A stretch of DNA of 64,000 nt from UBA7239 sp035430165 (lineage in GTDB: Bacteria > Pseudomonadota > Gammaproteobacteria > Pseudomonadales > UBA7239): positions 66,484-130,483 of the forward strand of contig DAOMGE010000002.1 in assembly GCA_035430165.1 (NCBI GenBank), in the 5' to 3' direction. The notes under the pieces were generated by a model, which was given only the letters and a program-made list of their open reading frames with translations, did no database searches and was not told the DNA's origin. Both the position numbers and the translations under genes were made by a program. Positions 43,670 through 52,260 of the stretch are shown here, piece after piece. Numbering within the stretch: the stretch's first letter is position 1; each line of letters starts with the position of its first letter.

Positions 43670-45184
43670 TCAGTGACGGCGCCCCAGCGCCGCGGCCAGT
43701 TTCATGTCCCGGTTGTAGATATCCTGCACAAACACAGCGTGCCCGCTCTCATCGACATTGGCGGTGAGGTAGGCCAGCACCACCGGGAAACGCTCTTTCA
43801 GCGGTACATGTTTCTCGACCCCTGCAGTGCCTTGCTCGGCAATCTTTGCCTCATCCCAGCCGCCATTTGCTTCCAGCGCAAATAACGCCAGCCCGACCGG
43901 GTTCGCCACGCGGATACAGCCGTGGCTGAAATCGCGCCGGCTGCGCGTGAAGAAAGCTTTGGCCGGCGTGTCGTGCATGTAGATGTCATGTTCGTTGGGG
44001 AAGGTGAGTTCCAGCTTGCCCAGTGCATTTTTGGCACCCGGCCGCTGGCGGATGCGTTGCGCGCCGGAGAGGATGGCCTTGCGTGCGTCCTGGTCGAAAC
44101 GGCCGGTGTAGACAGTGCCGTTGTGGTCTATGCGTTCCATCTCTTCCTTGTCGAGATAATCCGGGTCGTGCTGCAGTTTGGGCAGCATTTCCTTGACCAT
44201 GATGCTGCCGGGCACATCCCAGTAGGGGTTGAAGGTCACTTCGCTCATGGTGCGGGCGAAAATCGGCGTTTCGGTTTTACCGGCCTGGCCGACCACGGTG
44301 TGCATCGTCAGCCTGGGCGTGGCGACGCCATCGACCGGCGCGTAGGCCCACAGTGTGAATTGCGGGATATTGACCATCACGAACTTCTTGCCGGGCAGCG
44401 TGGCGTCGAGCCAGCGCAGGCGCTCCATCGCCAGCTCGATCTGCCGCACGCGCTGGGGCAGCGGCGTGTTGAGCGCGACCAGCGTCTGCGCACCGATCAC
44501 ACCGTCAACATCCAGCCCGTGCCGGGCCTGAAAGTGTTTGACGGCATCGACCACCGCGCCGCTGTAGGTACCGGCCTCATCGACTGCCGCCACCGCGTCA
44601 GCATCGCCCAGCACCACCAGCCACTGCGCCAGCGCGGCGGTGCCTGTCCACGGTGATCCTGCCTCCAGTTTCTTGCCGGGCAAGGGCGGCAGTGCCGGTG
44701 AGTCGGGATGTGCCGCCGCCAGCTGGCGGTAGCGTGCCAGCTCGGTGCGCAATGCGGTGTACAGCGGCAGGGCGGGCCGCAAGGCGGCGGCGATGGTGGC
44801 GGGATCCTCGGCAATCAGCATGTCGTTCACCCGCGTATTCAGTGCGGCGTGTTTGGTGGTCATGTTGTAGCCGTAATCCAGTTCCTCCGGGTCAACGCGC
44901 CCCAGCCACATGTCGTGTACATAGAGGGAGAGTGCTGCGACCAGTGCGGTATCGAGCGCTTTCTGCTTGTCAGGATTGGCGGGATCAGCGGCGAGGGTAT
45001 CGCGCAAGTTCACCAGCGATACGGTGTTGTAGTCGGCGGGCACCAACCCGTCGCTGTCGGCATCCTGCAGCAGGGTGATGGCCTTGCTGGCGCGTTCCGC
45101 GGTGAAAAGTGGATCAGCTTGTGCAACAGAAAAACCAACCAGCGAAAAAAACAGCAACGATAAAGACAGCAGGCAACGCGACAC
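43670..45184 (-). CDS. L,D-transpeptidase, YcbB/LdtD type
   Basis: The 504-residue product has a signal peptide (cleavage likely after SVAQA), a long N-terminal scaffold, a peptidoglycan-binding repeat (AVKHFQARHGLDVDGVIG) and a YkuD domain with HDTPAKAFF and RRDFSHGCIRVANP holding the catalytic cysteine. Length and order match YcbB. It makes 3-3 crosslinks in periplasmic peptidoglycan. It is read as a single gene. Confidence 0.94.
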   Translation of the reverse strand: MSRCLLSLSLLFFSLVGFSVAQADPLFTAERASKAITLLQDADSDGLVPADYNTVSLVNLRDTLAADPANPDKQKALDTALVAALSLYVHDMWLGRVDPEELDYGYNMTTKHAALNTRVNDMLIAEDPATIAAALRPALPLYTALRTELARYRQLAAAHPDSPALPPLPGKKLEAGSPWTGTAALAQWLVVLGDADAVAAVDEAGTYSGAVVDAVKHFQARHGLDVDGVIGAQTLVALNTPLPQRVRQIELAMERLRWLDATLPGKKFVMVNIPQFTLWAYAPVDGVATPRLTMHTVVGQAGKTETPIFARTMSEVTFNPYWDVPGSIMVKEMLPKLQHDPDYLDKEEMERIDHNGTVYTGRFDQDARKAILSGAQRIRQRPGAKNALGKLELTFPNEHDIYMHDTPAKAFFTRSRRDFSHGCIRVANPVGLALFALEANGGWDEAKIAEQGTAGVEKHVPLKERFPVVLAYLTANVDESGHAVFVQDIYNRDMKLAAALGRRH

Positions 45185-45311
45185 AGCAAATCCTTTCTTG
45201 GAAGACGTATTTCAGAAAAATGAGTCGCCAGTATAGGGTGACGCTGGCGACGGCGGTAGCTGCTGGCAGTCGCTAGGGCTAGAATGGCACGCACACATCC
45301 GAGGAGTCACC

Positions 45312-46065
45312 ATGAGCAAACCATTTTCCGTCACCATCGACAACCAGGGCATCGCTGAACTGGTGTTCAACAAACCGCCCGTCAACGCCTTTACCTCACA
45401 AGGCTGGGCGGATATCGCTGCTGAAATCGAGGCACTCGGACAAGACAACCGTGTGCGCGTCATCATCATCGCCGCCGAAGGTCGCGGCTTCTGCGCGGGT
45501 GTCGATATCAAGGAACTGGCGACCGATGGCAACCTGATCACAAAAGTGAACAAGGGCAACTACGATACGTTCAAGGCGATCCATCGCAACCCGAAACCGG
45601 TGATTGTCGCGGTACACGGTTTTGTACTCGGTGGCGGCATCGGCATTTCCGGTGCGGCCGATATTATTGTCGCCTCGGAATGCGCTACCTTTGCTGTGCC
45701 GGAAGTGGATCGCGGCGCCATGGGCGGCGGCGCGCATTTGCAACGCATGTTCCCGGTGCAGAAAGTGCGCTACATGTATTTCACCGGTGATGCGATCACC
45801 GCACAGGAAGCGTACCGTCTCGGTGCCGTGGAGAAAGTGGTGCCGCGTGAACAGCTGCGAGACACTGCACGCGAGATCGCTGCAAAAATCGCGGCAAAAA
45901 GCCCGGTGATGATCGCGTTGGCGAAAGAAGCGCTAACCGGTATCGAAGACGGCAACCTGGAAGACAAATACCGCTGGGAGCAGGGCTTCACCTTGCAAGC
46001 GTACAGCGACAAGGATTCGCAGGAAGCGCGCGACGCCTTCGTCGAAAAACGCGAAGCCAGATTCT
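45312..46065 (+). CDS. EchA20-like enoyl-CoA hydratase family protein (3' end in the gap)
   Basis: About 251 residues of a crotonase fold are present: VNAFTSQGWADIAAEIEAL, AEGRGFCAGVDIKEL (oxyanion hole), GGGIGISGAADIIVASE and VPEVDRGAMGGGAHL. The tail YRWEQGFTLQAY and DAFVEKREARF closely resembles EchA20, the enzyme opening steroid ring D in cholesterol catabolism. Only a few residues should be missing at the gap. GAGGAG lies about 6 bases before the ATG. IpdA and IpdB, the next enzymes of that route, are 10 kb downstream. Confidence 0.88.
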
Positions 46066-46165
46066 NNNNNNNNNNNNNNNNNNNNNNNNNNNNNNNNNNN
46101 NNNNNNNNNNNNNNNNNNNNNNNNNNNNNNNNNNNNNNNNNNNNNNNNNNNNNNNNNNNNNNNNN
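46066..46165. other. Scaffold gap (100 N)
   Basis: Exactly 100 N. It hides the end of the hydratase gene; the next gene starts four bases after it. Distance and adjacency across it are not established. Confidence 0.98.
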
Positions 46166-46168
46166 AAC

Positions 46169-46825
46169 ATGACCAAACGCGTAGCAGTGGTATTGTCCGG
46201 TTGCGGATTTTATGACGGTGCAGAAATCCACGAAGCCACACTCACCTTGCTGCATCTCTCACAAGCCGGTGCGCACGTGCAGTGTTTTGCACCGGACGTG
46301 GCGCAGATGCATGTTGTGAATCATCTCACAGGTGAAGTGGCGCCCAATGAAACCCGCAACGTGCTCGTGGAAGCCGCACGCATTGCGCGCGGCAATATCA
46401 AACCGGTGACGGCGGCGCGTGTGGAAGATTTTGATGCGCTGATCGTGCCCGGCGGTTTTGGCGCGGCAAAAAACCTGTGCGATTTTGCCGTGAAGGGTGC
46501 GGCGATGACCGTGCAAAAAGATTTCCTCGCTTTTGCGCAAGCTATGCACAACGCAGGCAAACCGGTTGGGTTGATCTGTATCTCACCAACGATGGCGGCG
46601 GCGATTTGTGGTGCCGGCGTGAAAACCACGATTGGCGATGACGCGGATACGATCGCGGCAGTGAATGCAACCGGTGCGCAACACGTTGTGTGCAATGTGC
46701 ATCAAACCTGTGTCGACCATGCGAAAAAACTGGTGACAACACCGGCGTACATGCTGGCGCAATCCATCGCAGAAGCAAACAGCGGCATCGGCAAACTGGT
46801 GGTCGAGGTGCTGGCCCTGGCCTGA
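46169..46825 (+). CDS. elbB: ElbB/GATase1-like glyoxalase
   Basis: The 218-residue product has the DJ-1/PfpI-like fold: VVLSGCGFYDGAEIHE at the N-terminus, VPGGFGAAKNLCDFA and PVGLICISPTM with the nucleophile cysteine. This matches ElbB (isoprenoid biosynthesis glyoxalase) in length and motifs. Its physiological role is poorly defined. The ATG is four bases after the gap, so the upstream signals cannot be seen. Confidence 0.9.
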   Translation: MTKRVAVVLSGCGFYDGAEIHEATLTLLHLSQAGAHVQCFAPDVAQMHVVNHLTGEVAPNETRNVLVEAARIARGNIKPVTAARVEDFDALIVPGGFGAAKNLCDFAVKGAAMTVQKDFLAFAQAMHNAGKPVGLICISPTMAAAICGAGVKTTIGDDADTIAAVNATGAQHVVCNVHQTCVDHAKKLVTTPAYMLAQSIAEANSGIGKLVVEVLALA

Positions 46826-46832
46826 GCCAGAC

Positions 46833-47972
46833 ATGAAGCGTCTACGCCAGGATGTGCTTCCACTCCCCCCGTGGCGCAGTGAACAGTTGTACTTTTCTGC
46901 GAAGCAGTGGTTTGCTGATCTACTACGCGATATCGATGCAGCGCAATATTCCATCTGTTTGCAAACCTATATTTTTGTTGTCGATTCCATTGGCGACGCT
47001 TTGTTGAAGGCGTTGTGCCGTGCGAGCCAGCGCGGCGTGGATGTGCGTGTCATTGTCGACGGCATAGGCTCGTCTGAATCCATTGATTTCCTGCAAAAAA
47101 TGCTGCATGGCAACAGGGCAGAGCTGCATGTTTACCATCCACTGCCGTGGCATTGGGCGGCAACCCGTCTGGAACGAGGCGATTGGCTGACGCGTTTTAT
47201 TGAGCGATTGGCGCGCATGAATAATCGCCAACACAGCAAGCTTTGCCTGATTGATGGTGATGTGGCGTGGACAGGAAGTTTCAATATCACAGATGATCAT
47301 ATTGAAAATAATGGCCGCGGAATGGACTGGAAAGATTGTGGCGCACGTGTGACCGGCGAGCGCTGTATATTGCTAAGCGAATTTTTTAATGCGGTATGGC
47401 TGCAGGATAAAAAGCATTTTTCCGCATATTTTCTGCTGCACCCGGTTACCAATTTTAGCCCGTTGTTACGAAGGCGGCGCTTGCGGATTTTTTTGCAGCA
47501 GATACATGCTGCCCGCCATCGAATCTGGATTACCAGTGCGTATTTTTCGCCCATCCCGAGTATTGTGCGCGCACTGAAGAAGGCCAGCCGGCGCGGTGTG
47601 GATGTGCAGGTGATGGTGCCTGAGCATTCCGATGTGCGATTTTTTCCGGCACTGGCCAGCACCTATTATGTGGACTTGTTGCGGGCCGGGATTTTGATTC
47701 ATGAATACGAAGACGGTATCTTGCATGACAAACACATGGTGATTGATAACGCTGTAACGGTCGGGAGCAGCAATATGAACCATCGTAGTGCGTTGCATGA
47801 CGTCGAGCTGGATATCGAACTTTTTTCTCAAGAATCCGTTGATATTATGGTGAATGATTTTCAGGGTAGCCTGCAGAAGTGCCGCAATATCACCCTGAAA
47901 AATATCAGCCGGTTTTACATGTGGCTTTTGATACTGGGCCGAATTCCTCGCTTGCTGCGATATTGGCTGTAG
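46833..47972 (+). CDS. Phospholipase D-family cardiolipin synthase (ClsB-like)
   Basis: The 379-residue product has two HKD motifs: HSKLCLIDGDVAWTGSFN and HDKHMVIDNAVTVGSSN. There is no N-terminal membrane segment, as in ClsB/YbhO. It probably makes cardiolipin or a related phospholipid. The gene starts 7 bases after elbB and is followed 11 bases later by an endonuclease/exonuclease/phosphatase gene, the arrangement seen for ybhO and ybhP. Confidence 0.9.
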   Translation: MKRLRQDVLPLPPWRSEQLYFSAKQWFADLLRDIDAAQYSICLQTYIFVVDSIGDALLKALCRASQRGVDVRVIVDGIGSSESIDFLQKMLHGNRAELHVYHPLPWHWAATRLERGDWLTRFIERLARMNNRQHSKLCLIDGDVAWTGSFNITDDHIENNGRGMDWKDCGARVTGERCILLSEFFNAVWLQDKKHFSAYFLLHPVTNFSPLLRRRRLRIFLQQIHAARHRIWITSAYFSPIPSIVRALKKASRRGVDVQVMVPEHSDVRFFPALASTYYVDLLRAGILIHEYEDGILHDKHMVIDNAVTVGSSNMNHRSALHDVELDIELFSQESVDIMVNDFQGSLQKCRNITLKNISRFYMWLLILGRIPRLLRYWL

Positions 47973-47983
47973 TGCACCGCATC

Positions 47984-48700
47984 ATGCGTATTCTCTCCTA
48001 CAACATCCACAAGGGTTTTGATATCGGCAACCGTTCCGTCGTGCTTGATGCAATTCGTGCAGCGATTCGCACCGTGGATGCCGATTTCGTGTTCCTGCAG
48101 GAAGTGGTGGGTGAAAACAGCCAGCATGCCAGTACGCGCAGTGACTGGATTTCCGAAGCGCAATTCGAATTCCTGGCGGATGAAATCTGGCCGCACCACG
48201 CCTACGGAAAAAATGCGCTCTACGACCATGGGCACCACGGTAACGCGATCCTCAGCAAGCTGCCGCTGGTGCATGCAACGAACCATGATGTCAGCATAGG
48301 TTTTTTTTCACAGCGCGGTGTGCTGCATGCGGAAACCGACAGCGGCGTGCATTTGCTGTGCGCACATTTCGGTTTGCTGGCGTGGGAGCGTCGCTACCAG
48401 TTGCGCGAAATGTTGCGTTGCATAGCGCAGATTCCCGCCAATGCCCCGCTGGTGATTGCCGGTGATTTCAATGACTGGCGCCGGCAGACGCATCGCAAAC
48501 TGCTGGCCTGCGGCTTGCGCGAAGCGCTGCACGACGCCGGCGGAAAACCGGCAAGGACATTTCCCTCGCAAATCCCGCTGTTCCGCATGGATCGCATTTA
48601 TTACCGCAACCTGCAATTGCAATCGGCGCAACGCCTTGATGAAACACATTGGCGTCATTTATCAGATCACTGTCCGGTGTTTGCACAATTCATTTTATAA
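47984..48700 (+). CDS. Endonuclease/exonuclease/phosphatase family protein (YbhP-like)
   Basis: The 238-residue product begins MRILSYNIHKG and has VFLQEVVGEN (metal-binding Glu), HHGNAILSKLP, VIAGDFNDWR and LSDHCPVFAQF. These EEP motifs bind Mg and cleave phosphodiesters. Position after a ClsB-like gene matches YbhP. The substrate is unknown; a lipid phosphodiesterase role is inferred. The start at 47984 is set by the family N-terminus. Confidence 0.9.
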   Translation: MRILSYNIHKGFDIGNRSVVLDAIRAAIRTVDADFVFLQEVVGENSQHASTRSDWISEAQFEFLADEIWPHHAYGKNALYDHGHHGNAILSKLPLVHATNHDVSIGFFSQRGVLHAETDSGVHLLCAHFGLLAWERRYQLREMLRCIAQIPANAPLVIAGDFNDWRRQTHRKLLACGLREALHDAGGKPARTFPSQIPLFRMDRIYYRNLQLQSAQRLDETHWRHLSDHCPVFAQFIL

Positions 48701-48807
48701 AATGATGCGAGCCTGTATTGCGGCTGCTACCTACTTGCGGGCGCTACCTAGTGCAGATGTTGCAGGCCGGCGCTACAGTCAATCGGGTTAATCATCCGGA
48801 TATAACC

Positions 48808-49617
48808 ATGAATGCTGTCGCGCCAATGTTGGATCACGAAAAACCGGTAGTTGCCAGACCGTTTGCGATGTTTATCAATCCGGATTACGGCAACGGCTGT
48901 TATCGCCGCCGTGTGCGCGTACAGAATATTGATGTGCATACCGTGTTGGCTGAAATGGAAGATGACCAGCACGGTTTCCGTATACGTGTCTCGCACGATG
49001 GCAATGTCATGACAGCCATACAGGCCGAATCGCTGCGCATCCCGATGACGACGTGTGGTGGTGCCGGTGATGTGCTGGCGCAACTCGCCGGCGTGCCGCT
49101 GTCTGATTCGCCGCGTTCGCTGGCCGCGCACGCCAATCCGCGCGCGCATTGCACACACCAGTACGATCTGCTCGGGCTGGCAATTACCCATGCGCGCCGA
49201 CAGGAAATGGTGCGCCAGTATGATGTGGTGATCTACGATGCGGCAGATGGCTTGCAACGCGTCACCGGTGAATGCAATGGCGAGATGGTGCTGGACTGGC
49301 AATTGCGCGGCCACACCATAGAAAGTGAAGGTGTGTGGCAGGGTATCAATGTGCAGAAAGGTTTTGCGCAATGGGCAGAACAGCATTTGTCGCCGCTGCA
49401 ATGTGAACTCGCGCTGATTGTGCAGCGTGGCATGCTGGTGTCTACCACGCGCCGTGTGCTGATCCCGCCGATGGAAGGCATGGGCTTGCTGGATGATCCG
49501 ATGCCCAAGGGAGTTTGTTATAGTTACAGCGAGCCGGTGATCCGGCGCGCCATTCGCCACGGTGACAATCACCGCGATTTCAGTGATACACCGGAACAGT
49601 TGTTGCGGTTTGTCTGA
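48808..49617 (+). CDS. DUF2889-like protein
   Basis: The 269-residue product has no signal or membrane segment. Features include VQNIDVHTVLAEMEDDQHGF, TTCGGAGDVLAQLAG and HCTHQYDLLGLAI, which look like the DUF2889 family, and FRIRVSHDG. The function is unknown. It lies upstream of a dienelactone hydrolase and between steroid-type catabolic genes. An upstream in-frame start at 48718 is possible but less likely. Confidence 0.6.
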   Translation: MNAVAPMLDHEKPVVARPFAMFINPDYGNGCYRRRVRVQNIDVHTVLAEMEDDQHGFRIRVSHDGNVMTAIQAESLRIPMTTCGGAGDVLAQLAGVPLSDSPRSLAAHANPRAHCTHQYDLLGLAITHARRQEMVRQYDVVIYDAADGLQRVTGECNGEMVLDWQLRGHTIESEGVWQGINVQKGFAQWAEQHLSPLQCELALIVQRGMLVSTTRRVLIPPMEGMGLLDDPMPKGVCYSYSEPVIRRAIRHGDNHRDFSDTPEQLLRFV

Positions 49618-49647
49618 TCCGGTACGACCGGTAAAAGGAGATTTTTC

Positions 49648-50412
49648 ATGCGCGTTGCGGTTCTGCTTGCAGCATTGTTTTCGTCATTCTGGGCTTCACT
49701 CGCGCACAGCGAACTGAAAAACCGGGAAATCCATTATTCCGATGGTGGCACCGAGTTCCACGGTTATCTGGCATGGGATGACGCCAACACGCAACCGCGA
49801 CCCGGTGTGCTGGTGGTGCATGAATGGTGGGGACACAACGCGTACGCGCGCAAACGCGCAGACATGCTGGCATCGCTCGGTTATGTCGCGCTTGCGGTTG
49901 ATATGTACGGCAAGGGTGAAAATACCGTTGAACCCGAACACGCCAAACACATGATGCAGGCGGCTACGGCCGATCCTGCTATTACCATGAAACGTTTTGT
50001 TGCCGCGCTGGATACACTGAAGGCGCAGCCACAAACGGATAAAAATAATCTTGCCGCGATCGGTTACTGTTTTGGCGGTGGTGTGGTATTGAACATGGCG
50101 CGCGCCGGTATTGATCTCAAGGGCGTTGTCAGTTTCCACGGCTCACTCGCCACCGGTACACCTGCTGTGGCCGGAAAAACGAAAGCGCGCGTGCTGGTGT
50201 ATAACGGCGCTGAGGATTCCTTCACGACGCCGGAACAGATCGCCGGTTTCAAACAGGAAATGGATGCGGCAAAAGTGGATTACAGTTTTATCAATCTGCC
50301 GCATGCGAAACACGGTTTCTCGAATCCGGACGCGACGGATCTCGGTAGTAAACTCAAGATGAATATCGCCTACGACGCAGAAGCGGACAAGACATCCTGG
50401 GATGGCATGTAG
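49648..50412 (+). CDS. Dienelactone hydrolase family protein, exported
   Basis: The 254-residue alpha/beta hydrolase has a signal peptide (cleavage likely after SLAHS), VVHEWWGHNAY, the nucleophile elbow AIGYCFGGG with cysteine, NGAEDSFTTPE (Asp) and HAKHGFSNP (His). Unlike catabolic cytoplasmic dienelactone hydrolases it is likely periplasmic. AAAGGAG gives a strong ribosome binding site about 8 bases upstream. The substrate is unknown. Confidence 0.9.
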   Translation: MRVAVLLAALFSSFWASLAHSELKNREIHYSDGGTEFHGYLAWDDANTQPRPGVLVVHEWWGHNAYARKRADMLASLGYVALAVDMYGKGENTVEPEHAKHMMQAATADPAITMKRFVAALDTLKAQPQTDKNNLAAIGYCFGGGVVLNMARAGIDLKGVVSFHGSLATGTPAVAGKTKARVLVYNGAEDSFTTPEQIAGFKQEMDAAKVDYSFINLPHAKHGFSNPDATDLGSKLKMNIAYDAEADKTSWDGM

Positions 50413-50457
50413 ATATTTTTCAGTCAGGTTTTTGCTGCGAAGGCACATTGAGCCGTT

Positions 50458-51060
50458 ATGGACGATATGCTTGCGGACGATAGCGAATTCGTCGGTAAAG
50501 ACTTTGCTGGCCTGCAGGCCGCGAAGCGCACATTCAGTCGTGTTGAATTTGATGGTTGCACGTTCAGGGACTGTGACTTCAGCGAGGCGGTGTTCAGCAA
50601 GTGCAAGTTTATCGATTGCCGGTTCTTGCAATGCAATCTCAGTGTTGTGAAAGTGCCATTCAGCAAGTTTGCCGATGTGGTATTTGAGGCGTGCAAACTG
50701 GTTGGTGTGGACTGGACGAAAGCGGCGTGGTCGAGTCTGTCACTGGCGTCACCACTGACGTTCCGTGAGTGCATCCTCAATGACTCCTCATTTTTCCGGT
50801 TGGCATTGAAGGAAATGGTGATGGAGGGATGCAAGGCGCGCGATGTCGATTTTCGCGAATGCAATCTCGAGGAAGCGGATTTTGGTTACACCGACCTGGC
50901 AAACAGCCTGTTCAATAAAACCAATCTGTCGCGCGCGAATTTTGCAGAGGCGGTCCATTACGACATCGATATTCTGGTGAACGGGATCAAGGGCGCGAAG
51001 TTCTCGCGCTATGAAGCGGTCAGGCTGCTGGAAGGATTGGGGATAGCGCTGGTCGATTGA
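50458..51060 (+). CDS. Pentapeptide-repeat protein
   Basis: The 200-residue product has many A(D/N)LxF-type repeats, for example FDGCTFRDCDFSEAVF and CNLEEADFGYTDLANSLF, and ends with an extended helical tail. Such right-handed quadrilateral helices mimic DNA in some families (Qnr/McbG), though most are uncharacterised. It follows the dienelactone hydrolase by 45 bases and is convergent with a zinc-ribbon gene 4 bases away. Confidence 0.88.
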   Translation: MDDMLADDSEFVGKDFAGLQAAKRTFSRVEFDGCTFRDCDFSEAVFSKCKFIDCRFLQCNLSVVKVPFSKFADVVFEACKLVGVDWTKAAWSSLSLASPLTFRECILNDSSFFRLALKEMVMEGCKARDVDFRECNLEEADFGYTDLANSLFNKTNLSRANFAEAVHYDIDILVNGIKGAKFSRYEAVRLLEGLGIALVD

Positions 51061-51064
51061 CGCG

Positions 51065-51403
51065 CTAGGCTTTTTTCACAAATTCCGATTTCAATCCCAT
51101 CGCGCCGATGCCGTCGATCTTGCAATCGATATCGTGGTCGCCATCGACCAGGCGGATATTTTTTACCTTGGTGCCCACTTTCACCACCGAAGACGATCCC
51201 TTGATTTTCAGGTCCTTGATCACGGTGACAGAATCGCCGTCTTGCAGCAGGTTGCCAAACGCATCGCGCACTTCGCGTTTTTGTTCACCTTCAACAGCGG
51301 CATCTTTTGACCATTCGTGCGCACATTCCGGGCAGACCAGCATTGCGCCGTCTTCGTAAGTGTAGGTTGAGCTGCATTGCGGGCACGGGGGAAGGTTGCT
51401 CAT
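51065..51403 (-). CDS. yjdM: PhnA/YjdM family zinc-ribbon protein
   Basis: The 112-residue product has an N-terminal zinc ribbon (CPQC with CPEC near residues 7-27) followed by a small beta domain with VRDAFGNLLQDGDSVTVIKDLKIKG and VGTKVKNIRLVDGDHDI, the full YjdM/PhnA pattern. Despite the old name, it is not needed for phosphonate use. The biological role is unclear. Confidence 0.93.
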   Translation of the reverse strand: MSNLPPCPQCSSTYTYEDGAMLVCPECAHEWSKDAAVEGEQKREVRDAFGNLLQDGDSVTVIKDLKIKGSSSVVKVGTKVKNIRLVDGDHDIDCKIDGIGAMGLKSEFVKKA

Positions 51404-51462
51404 GGGGATTCCTGGTCAGGATGTGCAAAAAGGAAAAAAGCTTATACAGCAAGCGGATGTGG

Positions 51463-51840
51463 TCAGGCAACCTTGCCATCAGGCAAATGCACATCGACAA
51501 CAATTTCTGAATAGGGCGCAAAGATCATTCCGTCTGCATCACGTTCAATTACCTGCCAGGCCTGCAGTTTTTCCACATCGCCGTGTACATTTTTGTAGTC
51601 GCGTTGCAAACGGCGGGTGAGTTCCGCAACCGTCATCGAGCCGCCCTCACGCAGCGTCGCCAGCAATTCCCAGCGTCTTGGTGTGAATACGGCAAACAAG
51701 TCGCCCACACTGGAAAAGCCTACGCCGAAATACGGCTGCACGGTGTCACCGCGTTCCAGTGCATCCATGGTTTTTGCTGCGCGAGCCAGATTGGCGTTGG
51801 CTGATTCACCTACAGTGAGATTCAGGATGTGTTCCGTCAT
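51463..51840 (-). CDS. HTH antitoxin-like regulator (TumA/MarR type)
   Basis: The 125-residue product has a winged-helix region at about residues 55-105 (TPRRWELLATLREGGSMTVA, RRLQRDYKNVHGDVEKL) and an N-terminal helical extension. Its ATG overlaps the stop of the upstream toxin-like gene by four bases. This fits the antitoxin of a TumE-type pair, likely also repressing the operon. Confidence 0.8.
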   Translation of the reverse strand: MTEHILNLTVGESANANLARAAKTMDALERGDTVQPYFGVGFSSVGDLFAVFTPRRWELLATLREGGSMTVAELTRRLQRDYKNVHGDVEKLQAWQVIERDADGMIFAPYSEIVVDVHLPDGKVA

Positions 51841-52109
51841 GCAGAAGCCCTCTCGACATCGGCCATAAAATCACGCATCAATTGCTGCGGCGTTTTGAAG
51901 TGATAGTCTTCTTCATGTTCGCCGAGATGTTTGTGATCACCCTTGCCGCGTTCGTTGTCGTAACCTACGATGCGTTTGCCATCCACCACATATACCAACC
52001 GGTATTTATAGGGATGCGCCGACGGTGGCATTGGCACGCGCCAGATCACCGCCTCGATAAATCCGCGGCGGTACCTGTCCCTGGTACGAAAAATCTCCAT
52101 CGCTTTCAT
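51837..52109 (-). CDS. TumE-like toxin (DUF6516)
   Basis: The 90-residue product contains YKYRLVYVVDGKRIVGYDNERGKGDHKHLGEHEEDYHF, the signature of DUF6516/TumE toxins (quoted here only as its key blocks: RIVGYDNERGKGDHKH). It is read first in a two-gene operon with an overlapping HTH antitoxin. An internal ATG three codons in is an alternative start. The toxic target is not known. Confidence 0.8.
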   Translation of the reverse strand: MKAMEIFRTRDRYRRGFIEAVIWRVPMPPSAHPYKYRLVYVVDGKRIVGYDNERGKGDHKHLGEHEEDYHFKTPQQLMRDFMADVERASA

Positions 52110-52134
52110 GGGATCAGTTAATCATTACCGACCT

Positions 52135-52151
52135 ATGGTGTCAAACACCAT
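52135..52151. promoter_or_regulatory. Palindrome upstream of the toxin-antitoxin operon
   Basis: ATGGTGT-CAA-ACACCAT is a perfect 7-bp dyad, 26 bases upstream of the toxin start. It is a candidate operator for autoregulation. Confidence 0.5.
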
Positions 52152-52209
52152 GACTGGATTTGCCAACCAGAGCGGACTCCTTTGCTCTCGCTAGCTGGCA
52201 GCTGTTTTC

Positions 52210-52215
52210 TATAAT
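52210..52215 (+). promoter_or_regulatory. Candidate -10 box of the acyl-CoA dehydrogenase gene
   Basis: TATAAT lies 46 bases before the ATG at 52261. No good -35 hexamer is present at 16-18 bases, so an activator may be needed. Confidence 0.35.
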
Positions 52216-52260
52216 GATTGTTCCCGTGTGATCCTGTCATGTTCGATAACGAGGTTTGCC

